Source: Streptosporangium canum (GTDB lineage: Bacteria > Actinomycetota > Actinomycetes > Streptosporangiales > Streptosporangiaceae). From it: DNA of 64,000 nucleotides. Of the stretch, positions 37,396 to 46,243 are shown in pieces (positions within the stretch are counted from its first letter, which is position 1; every line of letters starts with the position of its first letter). The position numbers were made by a program, and so were the translations under genes. The stretch spans positions 1-64,000 of the forward strand of contig NZ_FOQY01000015.1 in NCBI RefSeq assembly GCF_900113865.1, in the 5' to 3' direction. A model generated the notes under the pieces. That model saw nothing but the letters and a program-made list of their open reading frames with translations, was not told the DNA's origin and made no database searches.

Positions 37396-37776
37396 TCGGC
37401 GAAGGCCGGGGAGACCACGGCCTCCTGTCCGTCGGCACCGGTGGCCCGGGGCTCGGCGTGTGCTCTCTGAGGGATCGTGTGCAGCCGCAGGCCGATGGCG
37501 GTGCGCGTGGTCCCGGCCGGTCTGGCTCATCGACGTCGGTTCCGAGAGAAGTCGCAGGTAGCCTGGTGTGGCTGCGTGTCGAGCCGGTGGGTGCCTCTGG
37601 CCCGACCACCGTGGAACCGTCCGGCTCGCCGCTGCCGGAAGTCCGCGGTGCGGGCCGGTGGGTGAGCTGGGCCAGTACGGCTGCCACCCGTCGAGCCCGC
37701 CGCCGAAGAACCGCGATCGAATCGCGGAACATTCAAGGTGTCTCCCCAGCCGCACCTCTCAACTGATGGGAGATCT
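37396..37776. other. Intergenic upstream of the protease gene
   Basis: No gene is seen. At 37711-37727 a perfect 7-bp inverted repeat (CCGCGAT, 3-base centre, ATCGCGG) lies 50 bp before the protease start and could be an operator or hairpin. Confidence 0.45.
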
Positions 37777-38673
37777 GTGTTCAGGGCAACTGGCAGACGA
37801 TCAGCGGTGCTCGCCGCCCTCATGGCCACCGGGCTCGCACTGACCACCGCCACGACGGCCGCCGCGGCCACAGCCCGCTCAGCGGGCACAGGCCACCTCT
37901 CCATCATCGGTGGGAGGGCCGCGACGGAGCCCTACTCGTTCATGGTCTCCTTCCAACTGCGAGGGCTGCCCGGCCACCACTGCGGCGGTTCCCTCATCGC
38001 CCCGGACTGGGTTGTCACCGCCGCCCACTGCAAGGGACTCATGAAGCCCGGCAGGACGCAGGTACGGGTCGGCTCTCTCGACCGCGGCAAGGGCGGAGCT
38101 CTCACCGGTGTGAAGCGTGTCATCATCCATCCCGGCCCCGACGGACGCGGCCGGAGCGGGAGGTTCAAGGACGACATCGCGCTGGTCCAGCTTGACCGGC
38201 GGGTAGACCTCGAACCCATCCGCGTCGCCGACGCCCCCGGCCGGGTAGGCGAGCCGAGCCGCGTCATCGGCTGGGGCATGGCATGCGAGGACAGGAACGA
38301 TCCGACCTGTAAGAACGGTCCCCGGCGGTTGCAGGAACTCGACACCGTACGCGTGCCCGACAACCGGTGCGCTTCCCTCAACCGCGGCAGCGAGCTGTGC
38401 ACCGGCGAGCAGCACGGGCGTGCGGCCAGCGCCTGCAACGGCGACTCCGGAGGTCCGCAGATCCGCAGGGTGGGCGGCCGGTGGGAGCTGATCGGAGCCA
38501 CCTCGCGCGATGGCGACGACGTGGATGACCGCATGGACGGCGGCGCCGGCTGCTCCACCAACCCCAATGGTGAGCCGGGGGTCGGCATCTGGACCGACGT
38601 GACCCACTACCGCTCCTGGATCACCGACACCGTCGGGGAACAGGTGCCCGCGGAGCTTCACAGCGCCTCCTGA
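37777..38673 (+). CDS. Secreted trypsin-fold (S1) serine protease
   Basis: 298 residues from GTG 37777, with GGGAG upstream. A signal peptide (VLAALMATGLALTTATTAAA) is followed by mature-type start IIGGRAATEPYSFMV. The triad is visible: His in VTAAHC, Asp in DDIALVQL, Ser in CNGDSGGP. The residue at the S1 pocket base (six before the Ser) is Ser rather than Asp, which points to chymotrypsin-like rather than trypsin-like specificity. Two Cys pairs fit disulfides. No inhibitor gene is adjacent. Confidence 0.9.
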   Translation: MFRATGRRSAVLAALMATGLALTTATTAAAATARSAGTGHLSIIGGRAATEPYSFMVSFQLRGLPGHHCGGSLIAPDWVVTAAHCKGLMKPGRTQVRVGSLDRGKGGALTGVKRVIIHPGPDGRGRSGRFKDDIALVQLDRRVDLEPIRVADAPGRVGEPSRVIGWGMACEDRNDPTCKNGPRRLQELDTVRVPDNRCASLNRGSELCTGEQHGRAASACNGDSGGPQIRRVGGRWELIGATSRDGDDVDDRMDGGAGCSTNPNGEPGVGIWTDVTHYRSWITDTVGEQVPAELHSAS

Positions 38674-38846
38674 GCACGCGTCGGACCGTGCGGTCGCCGA
38701 TCAGCTTGATCTCCAACCTGTGCGTTCGTCCAGCCGCATGAGGGTTCTGGCGTCCGAGGGATCGGTCGGCGGCCGGGGACCGTCCCCGCGCCGCCGGCAC
38801 CCGGGAAAACGGCCTCGGAGGTCGCCGCTCGGGTACGTTGGGGCCG

Positions 38847-39986
38847 ATGAACGATCAGCAGGCGGGAATCGCACGACCGGAGCACGGCCACCGGCCGGGC
38901 GGGCAGACGATGCCCGCGGAGCCGGACGCCTCGGGTGCCAGGCCACCGGACGGCCGCACAGACCGGATGCGGCGCACAGACCGGCTGCCGCGCGCAGACC
39001 GACTACTGCGCGCAGGACGGCTGCGTGGAAGGCCGATGGTCGCCTCGCTCGTCGGCCTGGCCGTTGCGATCTCCGGCTGCGCCGCCTCATCGAGCGCCAC
39101 CTCGCCGAGCGCCGCCGTACCGGCCGCTGCCGGCCAGACGGCGACCCGGCCCGCCGCGGAGCAGTCGGGGACGCCGTCGGCGGAGCAGCCCGCGTCCCAG
39201 ACACCCGCGGGCCAGGTGCCCGACCTGCCCGCCCCGGACGTGGCGATCCCCACCGACCCGTCGCGGCTGGCCCGTTCCCTGACCAGCACCACCGCACAGC
39301 TCCGGCGCGCCGTCGACGACTGGGTGCGCGACGGCGACCCCGGCAAGGGCCAACCCCCTGAGCCGGTGGTGCTGCTGGCCCTGCACCAGCAGCGCGTCTA
39401 CCGCTACCTGGTCCGCAACCCGAAGGTCGCCTCCCGCACCTACGCCAAGCTGCCCAAGGCCCTGGCCGGGCCGGCGAAGGACAACGTGACAGCCGGCCGG
39501 AACCTGCGCTCTCTCGTCCGGCCCATCAGCGGGGCGGCGAAGTTCCGCGTCCAGCCGCCCGAGCCCGCGGACGTCCTGCTGGGCCACTTCCGGCGTGCCG
39601 AGCGCAAGTTCGGCGTGGAGTGGGAGGTGCTGGCGGCGGTGATGTTCGTCGAGACCAAGTTCGGCCGCGTGCGGTCGCCGAGCCACACCGGGGCCAAGGG
39701 TCCCATGCAGTTCATGCCGGGAACGTGGGCCGCCTACGGCATGGGCGGTGACATCCAGGACAGCCGCGACGCCCTGCTCGCCGCGGCCAACTACCTGCAC
39801 GCCTCGGGGGCGCCGCGCGACTACCGGCGCGCGTTGTACGCCTACAACCACTCCCAGGCGTACGTCGACGCGGTGCTGCTGCACGCCCGCCAGATCAAGC
39901 AGGACATCAGGAACTACTACGCCTACTACAGCTGGCAGGTGTTCGTGGTCACCACCCGCGGCGACCGCCGCCTGACCGGCCCCTGA
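38847..39986 (+). CDS. Lytic transglycosylase, probable lipoprotein
   Basis: 379 residues from ATG 38847. A cytoplasmic Arg-rich stretch precedes VASLVGLAVAISGC, a lipobox-like helix; an internal ATG at 39027 behind GGAAGG would give a shorter, more usual lipoprotein. The catalytic domain has FVETKFGRVRSPSHTGAKGP (catalytic Glu), MQFMPGTW and ALYAYNHSQAYV, the marks of SLT/MltB transglycosylases. It cleaves peptidoglycan glycan strands in the envelope. The linker of 60 residues is Ala/Pro-rich. Confidence 0.85.
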   Translation: MNDQQAGIARPEHGHRPGGQTMPAEPDASGARPPDGRTDRMRRTDRLPRADRLLRAGRLRGRPMVASLVGLAVAISGCAASSSATSPSAAVPAAAGQTATRPAAEQSGTPSAEQPASQTPAGQVPDLPAPDVAIPTDPSRLARSLTSTTAQLRRAVDDWVRDGDPGKGQPPEPVVLLALHQQRVYRYLVRNPKVASRTYAKLPKALAGPAKDNVTAGRNLRSLVRPISGAAKFRVQPPEPADVLLGHFRRAERKFGVEWEVLAAVMFVETKFGRVRSPSHTGAKGPMQFMPGTWAAYGMGGDIQDSRDALLAAANYLHASGAPRDYRRALYAYNHSQAYVDAVLLHARQIKQDIRNYYAYYSWQVFVVTTRGDRRLTGP

Positions 39987-40291
39987 CCTCACGAACCGGC
40001 CCTCACGAACCGGCCCTCACGACCCTGACCGCACGACCCGCCGCCACTCCGTCTCCTCCCCCTTGACCGTCGTGTGCGGACGCGCCGATGGCTTCTCCAG
40101 GCTGCCGATCTGAGCGGAAGCGCCGCTCGGGAGAGACGGCGTCGGCGAGCATGGGGGGTTCCTCATGCTCGCCATCTTGCAGGCGGATACGGCGCCAGCT
40201 ATGAATAAGGCGTCTCATGTCATGTTTTCCGACTGTTCAAAAGCCTCGCGACGTGCGGTCGTTTCCCCGGCGGTGAAGACCAGGAGAGTGC
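39987..40291. other. Intergenic with a short direct repeat
   Basis: No gene seen. CCTCACGAACCGG-type units occur two to three times just after the transglycosylase stop (about 39987-40025). The rest likely holds the promoter of the 40292 gene. Confidence 0.4.
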
Positions 40292-42073
40292 GTGACCACG
40301 GACAGAGATGACCTCGCGGCGGCGGTGGAGCGGACCGTGAAGTCCTCCATGCAGCCGCTGACCCTGAGCTGGACAGCGCACAACACCGGAGTCATGGACA
40401 AGCTGAAGTCGATGACGAAGTCCACCGAGGATCTCGGCAAACAGGTCACGCAGTTGCAGGAGGGCCAGGCGCTTCTGGCCAAGGAGCTCAAGGCTGTCGC
40501 CCAGTCGGTGAACGACCTGCGCGCGCAGGTGGAGCTCAACGCCGGCAGAGCCGAGGCGTGGGCCGAGCTGCACCGGCTGACGGCCGAGATGAAGGAGGAG
40601 TTCGCCTCCCGGAACCACGCGCGCCGGCTCGCGAGGAGCCTGATCACCGAGCTCGTCGCCGCCGCGGTCCGCGATCGCACGCTGGCCTCGGAGACGGTAC
40701 GGCAGGCGGTGAGCACGCAGATGCTCAGCAACGGGGAGTACTGGCTCGGCCCCGCCGTGGTCGCCGTCGCCGCGGAACTGCTGGAGGAGGAGGAGCTGCG
40801 CAACCAGGCGTGGAGCCTGGCGACGGCCGCGGACAAGAGCCGGAGCACGCTGTTCCTCGCCCTTGTGCATTCCCTGCGCGGAGACGAGGAGACGGCCGCC
40901 CGGAGCATGAGCCGCTACCTGGAATCGCTCAATCCCCGTGCGCTCGGCGGCGAGTTCTTCCACGTGCTGAACGCCCTGGCGGAGGAGGAGCTCGGAGAGA
41001 AGGCCCTGACCTACGCCAAGGAGAGGTTGAGCAGATGGGCGGAGGAGATCGAGTCATTGACGGACGCGACGAGTCCCGCCTACAGCTCCCAGCGTGACGC
41101 ATGCCGCCGGCAGCTCCTCGCCTATCACGCTCCGCTGCCCGACCGGGACTACCCCCGGCTCCGGCAGCTGGCCGACGGGCAGTGGCAGCGCATCGAAGAC
41201 GGCTGGAGACAGGCCACCGCGTGCGGGACCGTGGCCACGCATTTCCGCAGCCGCTTCGCCGCCGTCGAGAGCGGGCCCCGCTCCGAGTACGACCACATCC
41301 GGCATGCGATCGAGGCGCTCATCAAGCACCCGGGCCCCGACGAACTGGAATACCTCAGATCCATCCGCCAGGCGGAGCTCGTGGTCGAGAGCGGCGGCAA
41401 CGGCAGGGGCGCACAGGCGGCCTCCGAGCTGAACGACCCCCTCTCCGAGACGATCGACCTGCCGACCCTGCTGACCCGTGCCGCGTTCGCCCCCGAGAAG
41501 TGCGGGATCGGTGAGCGGGCCCAGCGTCTCGCGCTCGGCTACGCCGGCGGATGGATCATCGCCGCCGGCCAGTCCGTCGCGGCGCAGGCGACCGAGCACC
41601 GGCCGGCGCGCGTGCAGGTCACGCAGGTACGGTGGCCGGACTGGCGATGCGAGATCGACGCGGAGACGCCCGAGGGGAACCAGGCCGATCGGCTGGCCGA
41701 CGACCTGTGCACGCACATCGAGAGAGCGGCGGAGCAGGTCCGGTACGACACCGTCCGGCTTGGTTTCGGAGGGGTCGGCCTGGCGGCCGCACTGCTCTCC
41801 TTCCCCGTCGCCGACGGGGCGGTCGCGTGGATGTTCCTGCTTTTCGGCCTCCTCAGCGTCATATGGGCGTTGCCGGAGCTCGGCCGCGTGCCGAGGGAGC
41901 GGAAACGGATCAGCGAACAGACGCAGCAGGAGAAGCGCCGGGCGCGGGACAGCCTGCGCGGAGCGGTCGAGGAGAGCGCCGTTCTCCTCGAGAGATGGAA
42001 CACCGCCACCGCCGCCGGGCTCCGCGAACTCCAGGAATGCCTCGCGGATCTCCGATCGGACAAGTACCGCTGA
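40292..42073 (+). CDS. Large coiled-coil protein with C-terminal membrane segment, paired with a Ser/Thr kinase
   Basis: 593 residues from GTG 40292. Residues ~30-110 form a coiled coil (MDKLKSMTKSTEDLGKQVTQ and on), the middle is helical (TPR-like in feel but no motif recognised), and near 490-530 a hydrophobic pair spans the membrane (GFGGVGLAAALLSFPVADGA, MFLLFGLLSVIWAL) followed by a second charged coiled coil at the end. No family is recognised. It ends 27 bases before the kinase gene, so the two are probably one operon, and it is a candidate kinase substrate or sensor. Confidence 0.6.
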   Translation: MTTDRDDLAAAVERTVKSSMQPLTLSWTAHNTGVMDKLKSMTKSTEDLGKQVTQLQEGQALLAKELKAVAQSVNDLRAQVELNAGRAEAWAELHRLTAEMKEEFASRNHARRLARSLITELVAAAVRDRTLASETVRQAVSTQMLSNGEYWLGPAVVAVAAELLEEEELRNQAWSLATAADKSRSTLFLALVHSLRGDEETAARSMSRYLESLNPRALGGEFFHVLNALAEEELGEKALTYAKERLSRWAEEIESLTDATSPAYSSQRDACRRQLLAYHAPLPDRDYPRLRQLADGQWQRIEDGWRQATACGTVATHFRSRFAAVESGPRSEYDHIRHAIEALIKHPGPDELEYLRSIRQAELVVESGGNGRGAQAASELNDPLSETIDLPTLLTRAAFAPEKCGIGERAQRLALGYAGGWIIAAGQSVAAQATEHRPARVQVTQVRWPDWRCEIDAETPEGNQADRLADDLCTHIERAAEQVRYDTVRLGFGGVGLAAALLSFPVADGAVAWMFLLFGLLSVIWALPELGRVPRERKRISEQTQQEKRRARDSLRGAVEESAVLLERWNTATAAGLRELQECLADLRSDKYR

Positions 42074-42100
42074 GCGACCACGCCACGACGAGGGGAACCC

Positions 42101-43249
42101 ATGGAAGCCGGCACGGTGCTGGGAGGCAGGTACGAACTCCTCCGCCAGGCGGGAGAGGGCGGACAGGGACTGCTGTGGCAGGCGCGTGATCGGGAGACCG
42201 GCGGCCACGTCGCGGCCAAGCTGCTCCTCATGGACGATGTGAAGCGGTACGAGCGGGAGATCCGAGCGCTGCGCCTGCTGTCGCCCAGCGACCGGATCGC
42301 CGCCATCCACGACGCCGCCGACCATGACGGCCGCCCTTACCTCATCATGGGATGGATCGAGGGCGACTCGCTGCAGGAGGTGCTGCGCCGCGAGCCCTTA
42401 CCCCGGCTGGAGCGGGTTCTGCACTGGACCGGGCAGATCTGCGAGGGACTCGCTCACGCTCACCGGGAGGGCGTCTTCCACCGCGACGTCAAACCGGCCA
42501 ACATCATGGTCTCCCCCGAGGGAGACGTCACGCTCGTCGACTTCGGCATCGCCCGGTTCGTCGACTCGACGTTCACCGCGTTTCCCGAGGACCGCCGCCC
42601 CATCGGCTCGTACGCCTACCTGGCTCCCGAGAGATGGCACGAGCACCCGGGCGACCGTCTGAGCGACCTGTACGCGCTCGGGTGCGTGCTCTACGAGATG
42701 CTCGCCGGGCAGCCCCCGTTCGGATTCGCGTGGCGCTACACGGACTGGACGCGCCTGCGGGACAAGCACCTTCACACCTCTCCGGTCCCCCTGGCCCAGC
42801 ACCGCTCCGGCATCCCCGAGGTGCTGGACCGGCTCACCGTCCGCCTGCTCGCCAAGTCTCCGGCCGAACGGCCCGGCGACGCGCAAGAGGTGATCAAGCA
42901 GATCTCCAGGCTCATCCACCCTCCCACGCCCCAGGTCGGCGACGGCTCCGGGGGCGGCGACACTCCTACGGCCGTGGGCCCCTACGTGGATCCGGGCTTC
43001 ATCGAGCGGCTGCGCACCGCCGACGTGCGGATTCAGCGGCTGAACACCTTCCCCGGTCCGGACGCCCCCGCCACGTTGGAGGCCCAGGCGGAGCGGGCCG
43101 AGCTCATCGGGCTGTCGGGTGACGTGACGGGAGCCATACGGGAGTACGACAGGATCGAGAAGCTCTACAAGCGCGTACACGGCCCCCGTCACCCGCTGAC
43201 CCTGGCCATCCTCAACGCGGGGATCCGCTGGACGTTCGCCAGGAAGTGA
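42101..43249 (+). CDS. Ser/Thr protein kinase with C-terminal TPR-like tail
   Basis: 382 residues. The kinase has G-loop LGGRYELLRQAGEGGQG, catalytic K40, HRDVKPANIM at 127-136, DFG at 147-149 and an APERW motif (about 175). It is a Hanks-type kinase without a membrane helix. The last ~90 residues carry a helical repeat pattern typical of a single TPR pair (AQAERAELIGLSGDVTGAIR, then EYDRIEKLYKRVHGPRHPLT). It follows the coiled-coil protein gene, and probably phosphorylates it or a partner. Confidence 0.85.
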   Translation: MEAGTVLGGRYELLRQAGEGGQGLLWQARDRETGGHVAAKLLLMDDVKRYEREIRALRLLSPSDRIAAIHDAADHDGRPYLIMGWIEGDSLQEVLRREPLPRLERVLHWTGQICEGLAHAHREGVFHRDVKPANIMVSPEGDVTLVDFGIARFVDSTFTAFPEDRRPIGSYAYLAPERWHEHPGDRLSDLYALGCVLYEMLAGQPPFGFAWRYTDWTRLRDKHLHTSPVPLAQHRSGIPEVLDRLTVRLLAKSPAERPGDAQEVIKQISRLIHPPTPQVGDGSGGGDTPTAVGPYVDPGFIERLRTADVRIQRLNTFPGPDAPATLEAQAERAELIGLSGDVTGAIREYDRIEKLYKRVHGPRHPLTLAILNAGIRWTFARK

Positions 43250-43408
43250 GCCGGGAAGCGACCGGACGTCCGCCGGGAAATGAACGGACATCCGCCGCGC
43301 GGGTCAGGCCTCCACCGTGCTCCTCGGCGCCCCTGCGGCCACAGCGTGCTCCTCGGCGCTCGGCGTCCCTGCGGCCACACCGCGGCGGGCAGGCTCCGCC
43401 GGTCGCCC

Positions 43409-43478
43409 GTCCTTCGGACGGCTCATCGGACGGCTCGGTCGCCTGTCCTTCGGACGGCTCATCGGACGGCTCGGTCGC
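43409..43478. repeat. 36-bp tandem duplication
   Basis: The unit starting GTCCTTCGGACGGCTC occurs at 43409 and 43445, almost identical over 34 bases, and itself contains two CGGACGGCTC copies. A second weaker repeat precedes it (about 43315-43380, GTGCTCCTCGGCG and CCCTGCGGCCACA). It lies between the kinase gene and the HflX-like gene. Confidence 0.7.
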
Positions 43479-43504
43479 GTGCGTACCTGGCCGGTCGGCG
43501 TCGC

Positions 43505-43960
43505 CTACCCGCTCTCCGAAGGCGGCGGTCGCAGGTCGGCAGCGCTGAGCACCGGGCAGCCGAGGATCTCTGCGAGGACGTTCCGCTGATGGTCCGTCAG
43601 CGGATTGAGGAAGACGACCGCGCCGGCGCCGGTCTCCTCACGAGCGCGGGCGATCTCGCGCGCCTTGCCCGCGCTGACCAGCGTGCGGGAGGAGTAGGGA
43701 CGATCCATCGCCTTCACCCCGCCGTCGGAGACGCCCCGGCGCTGCACGGAGCGTCCCACCACCCGGGCGCCGAGGGCCGTCACCGCGTCGGCGAGCTCGT
43801 CCATCAGCGCGGCGTACCGCTTCTGCCTGGCGGAGAAGTAACCGACGACGAGGACCTCCACACCGGCCAGCCCCACAGGCGGGGGGTGGCGTCGTCCCTT
43901 CAGCGGGCGGGTGTCCCGTACGGGACGACGGCCCCGCCGCAGACGTCGATGCGGCTTCAC
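43505..43960 (-). CDS. Stand-alone HflX N-terminal-domain protein
   Basis: 151 residues from GTG 43960; GTG 43984 is an alternative. The sequence matches the HflX N-domain: VEVLVVGYFSARQKRYAALM, then SSRTLVSAGKAREIARAREE and TGAGAVVFLNPLTDHQRN. The GTPase domain that follows in true HflX is absent and the gene ends normally. Either a split paralogue or a truncated HflX; similar short proteins exist in actinobacteria, so I favour a real gene. Confidence 0.65.
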   Translation of the reverse strand: MKPHRRLRRGRRPVRDTRPLKGRRHPPPVGLAGVEVLVVGYFSARQKRYAALMDELADAVTALGARVVGRSVQRRGVSDGGVKAMDRPYSSRTLVSAGKAREIARAREETGAGAVVFLNPLTDHQRNVLAEILGCPVLSAADLRPPPSESG

Positions 43961-44061
43961 GCTCGACCACGGTAGCGGCCCCACAACCGGCGCTCACCCC
44001 GTAACGCGGTCATCACCGGGAGATGGATCCCTCCGGCCGTCGACCGAGCGTACTGCCGTAC

Positions 44062-44142
44062 GCCATGGACGCCATGGACGCCATGGACGCCATGGACGCC
44101 GAGGACGCCGAGGACGCCGAGGACGCCGAGGACGCCGACAAG
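44062..44142. repeat. 9-bp tandem repeats
   Basis: Nine consecutive 9-bp units: four of GCCATGGAC, four of GCCGAGGAC, then a divergent one. The units stay in codon phase (AlaMetAsp, AlaGluAsp), but no gene is convincing here; a plus-strand frame through it has no family match. It precedes the serine hydrolase gene by 120 bases. Confidence 0.85.
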
Positions 44143-44261
44143 GTTCGCGCCGCTGGGCGGCCGGGGATGTCGGAGTGGCGGGATGACTGGCGGTTTTCCG
44201 TGGGAAATACGGAGGAATCTCGCAATGGTCCCGGACAAGGCCGCATAGCTAGCTTCGACGA

Positions 44262-45698
44262 ATGCTCAGAACCACTCTTGCCGCGATCTGCTTCGCGGCA
44301 CTCCCGCTGGCCGGCGCCATCCCGTCCGGCCACGTCACTCCCCCACCGTCCGGCACCGTCACCCCCGCGGTCGTCGACGCGTTCGTCGCGGAGTACCGCG
44401 AGAAGACGGGGTTGCCCGGGGCGGCGGTGGCGATCACCAAGGGGACGGAGGTCGTCCACGCCGCGGGGTACGGCGAGACGGCTTCGGGCGATCCCGTGAC
44501 GGCGGACACTCCCATGGCCGTCGCGTCGGTCAGCAAGTCCTTCACCTCCCTGGCCGTCATGCAGCTGGTGGAGAAGGGCAAGGTCGCGCTCGACCGGCCG
44601 GTCCGCGGCTACCTGCCCGAGTTCACGATGGCGGACCCCCGGGCGGAGAGGATCACCGTACGGCAGTTGCTCAACCAGACGTCCGGCATGGCCGACTCGA
44701 CCTTCCGCGAGAAAAGCCTGCCCCAGCCCAGCACGCTGGAAGGCGCCGTGGCACGGCTCAGGACGGCGCGGCTCGCCGCGGACCCGGGGACCGTCTTCGA
44801 ATACCACAACACGAACTACCAGGTCGCCGCGCGGCTCGTCGAGGTGGTGAGCGGCGAGCCGTTCGCGGGCTATCTCCGGACGCATGTGTTCGCACCGCTC
44901 GGCATGCGCAACAGCACGACCATCGACACCGATCGGGACCTGCCGGACAGCGCGCGCGGCCACCTCTACATCCTCGGCCAGGCGGTCGCCCTGCCGGAGC
45001 CGACCGGGTTCGGCAACGGGTCAGGCGGGGTGCTCAGCAGCGCGAACGACATGGCACGGTGGCTGATCGCGCAGAACAACGGCATCCTCTCCCCCGAGAG
45101 CGTCACGGAGATGCGCACCCCCTCGGAACAGGACGAGGAGTACGCCCTCGGCTGGTCGGTCGGCAAGACCGAGCGCGGCACCCCTGTCGTGCGGCATGAC
45201 GGGGATCTGTTCACCTCCACCGCCGGGCAACTGCTGATGCCGGAGTCCAAGTACGGCGTCGCGGTGATGGCGAACACCGGTACGGCCTTCGCCGACAGCG
45301 GCGCCCTCATGGACGCCCTGGTCGCCATGATCGAGGGAGGGACGCCGGAGCCCCCCTCCTCGCCCTACCTCGTCACCGACCTCGTGTTCGCGCTGATGAC
45401 CCTGGTGACCATCGGACTGGCGGCGCGCGGGGTGGCCCGCTCCCGGCGGTGGGCCGCCCGCCGTACGGGATGGCAGCGGTTGCGGCTGCTGCCCTGGCTG
45501 GCGCCGCTCGCACTGTGTGCGACGGTCGTCCCGATCTTCCGGGTCCTCGCCCGGGGGAGCGACATCATGTGGATCCAGGTGGTCTACCTCTACCCGACCT
45601 TCATGATCTGGCTGGTGACGGCCACCGTCGCGGGCCTGGCGCTGATAGTCGCGCGGCTCATTCACGGCAGCGGTCGCGCGGCTCACCCGTCGCGGTAA
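44262..45698 (+). CDS. Serine hydrolase, beta-lactamase/DD-peptidase fold, membrane-bound
   Basis: 478 residues. A signal peptide (LRTTLAAICFAALPLAGAIP) leads into a class C-like domain: SVSKSFTSL (SxxK nucleophile), YHNTNYQVA (YxN), and a C-terminal HDGDL region. After the domain (about 370), four hydrophobic segments suggest membrane anchoring. These proteins are DD-peptidases or esterases rather than drug-resistance enzymes in most actinobacteria. The start follows a run of 9-bp repeats and AT-rich sequence. Confidence 0.85.
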   Translation: MLRTTLAAICFAALPLAGAIPSGHVTPPPSGTVTPAVVDAFVAEYREKTGLPGAAVAITKGTEVVHAAGYGETASGDPVTADTPMAVASVSKSFTSLAVMQLVEKGKVALDRPVRGYLPEFTMADPRAERITVRQLLNQTSGMADSTFREKSLPQPSTLEGAVARLRTARLAADPGTVFEYHNTNYQVAARLVEVVSGEPFAGYLRTHVFAPLGMRNSTTIDTDRDLPDSARGHLYILGQAVALPEPTGFGNGSGGVLSSANDMARWLIAQNNGILSPESVTEMRTPSEQDEEYALGWSVGKTERGTPVVRHDGDLFTSTAGQLLMPESKYGVAVMANTGTAFADSGALMDALVAMIEGGTPEPPSSPYLVTDLVFALMTLVTIGLAARGVARSRRWAARRTGWQRLRLLPWLAPLALCATVVPIFRVLARGSDIMWIQVVYLYPTFMIWLVTATVAGLALIVARLIHGSGRAAHPSR

Positions 45699-45706
45699 CC
45701 GCGCGC

Positions 45707-46243
45707 TCATCCGTTGAGGTAGCGGAGGACCGCCAGGACCCGGCGGCTGTAGCCCGGCGTGCGGGCGAGGCCGAGCTTGTCGAAGACGGCGTTGACGTGC
45801 TTCTCCACCGTGCTCTGCGACACGTGCAGCCGTTCGGCGATCGCGGTGTTGACCAGCCCCTGGGCCAGGTGTTCGAGAACGGCTCGCTCGCGGGCGGACA
45901 GCGTGCTCAGCGGGGTGCGGGCGAGCAGCCGCCTGACCACGTCGGGGTCGAGCACCGTGCCGCCGGAGCCGATCCTCTCCAGGGAGTCCAGGAATTCGGC
46001 CACCTCCGACACCCGGTCCTTGAGCAGGTAGCCGAGGCCTTCCGAGGGACCGGCGAGCAGCTTGGCGCCGTAGGTCTGCTCGACGTACTGCGACAGCACG
46101 AGCACCCCGACGCCCGGCCACCGGTCACGGATCTCCAGTGCGGCCCGCAGCCCCTCGTCGGTGTGCGAGGGCGGCATGCGCACGTCGACGACCGCCACGT
46201 CCGGCTGTTGGGCGGCCACGGCGTCCCGGAGAGGCGCCGCCAC
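45707..46243 (-). pseudogene. NarL/LuxR response regulator, N-terminus deleted
   Basis: 178 residues from GTG 46243. It reads AAQQPDVAVVDVRMPPSHTD, the phospho-Asp strand of the receiver, and ends with a LuxR HTH (LSARERAVLEHLAQGLVNTA, IAERLHVSQSTVEKHV). The first ~35 residues of a normal receiver, with the acidic DD pair, are missing. The sequence before it is the interrupted histidine kinase, so a deletion removed the kinase 3' end and the regulator 5' end. Phosphorylation is unlikely. Confidence 0.75.

Noticed and set aside
43246..43504. CRISPR-like array in the repeats after the kinase gene
   Set aside because: The units are adjacent tandem copies without spacers, and there are no cas genes in the window.
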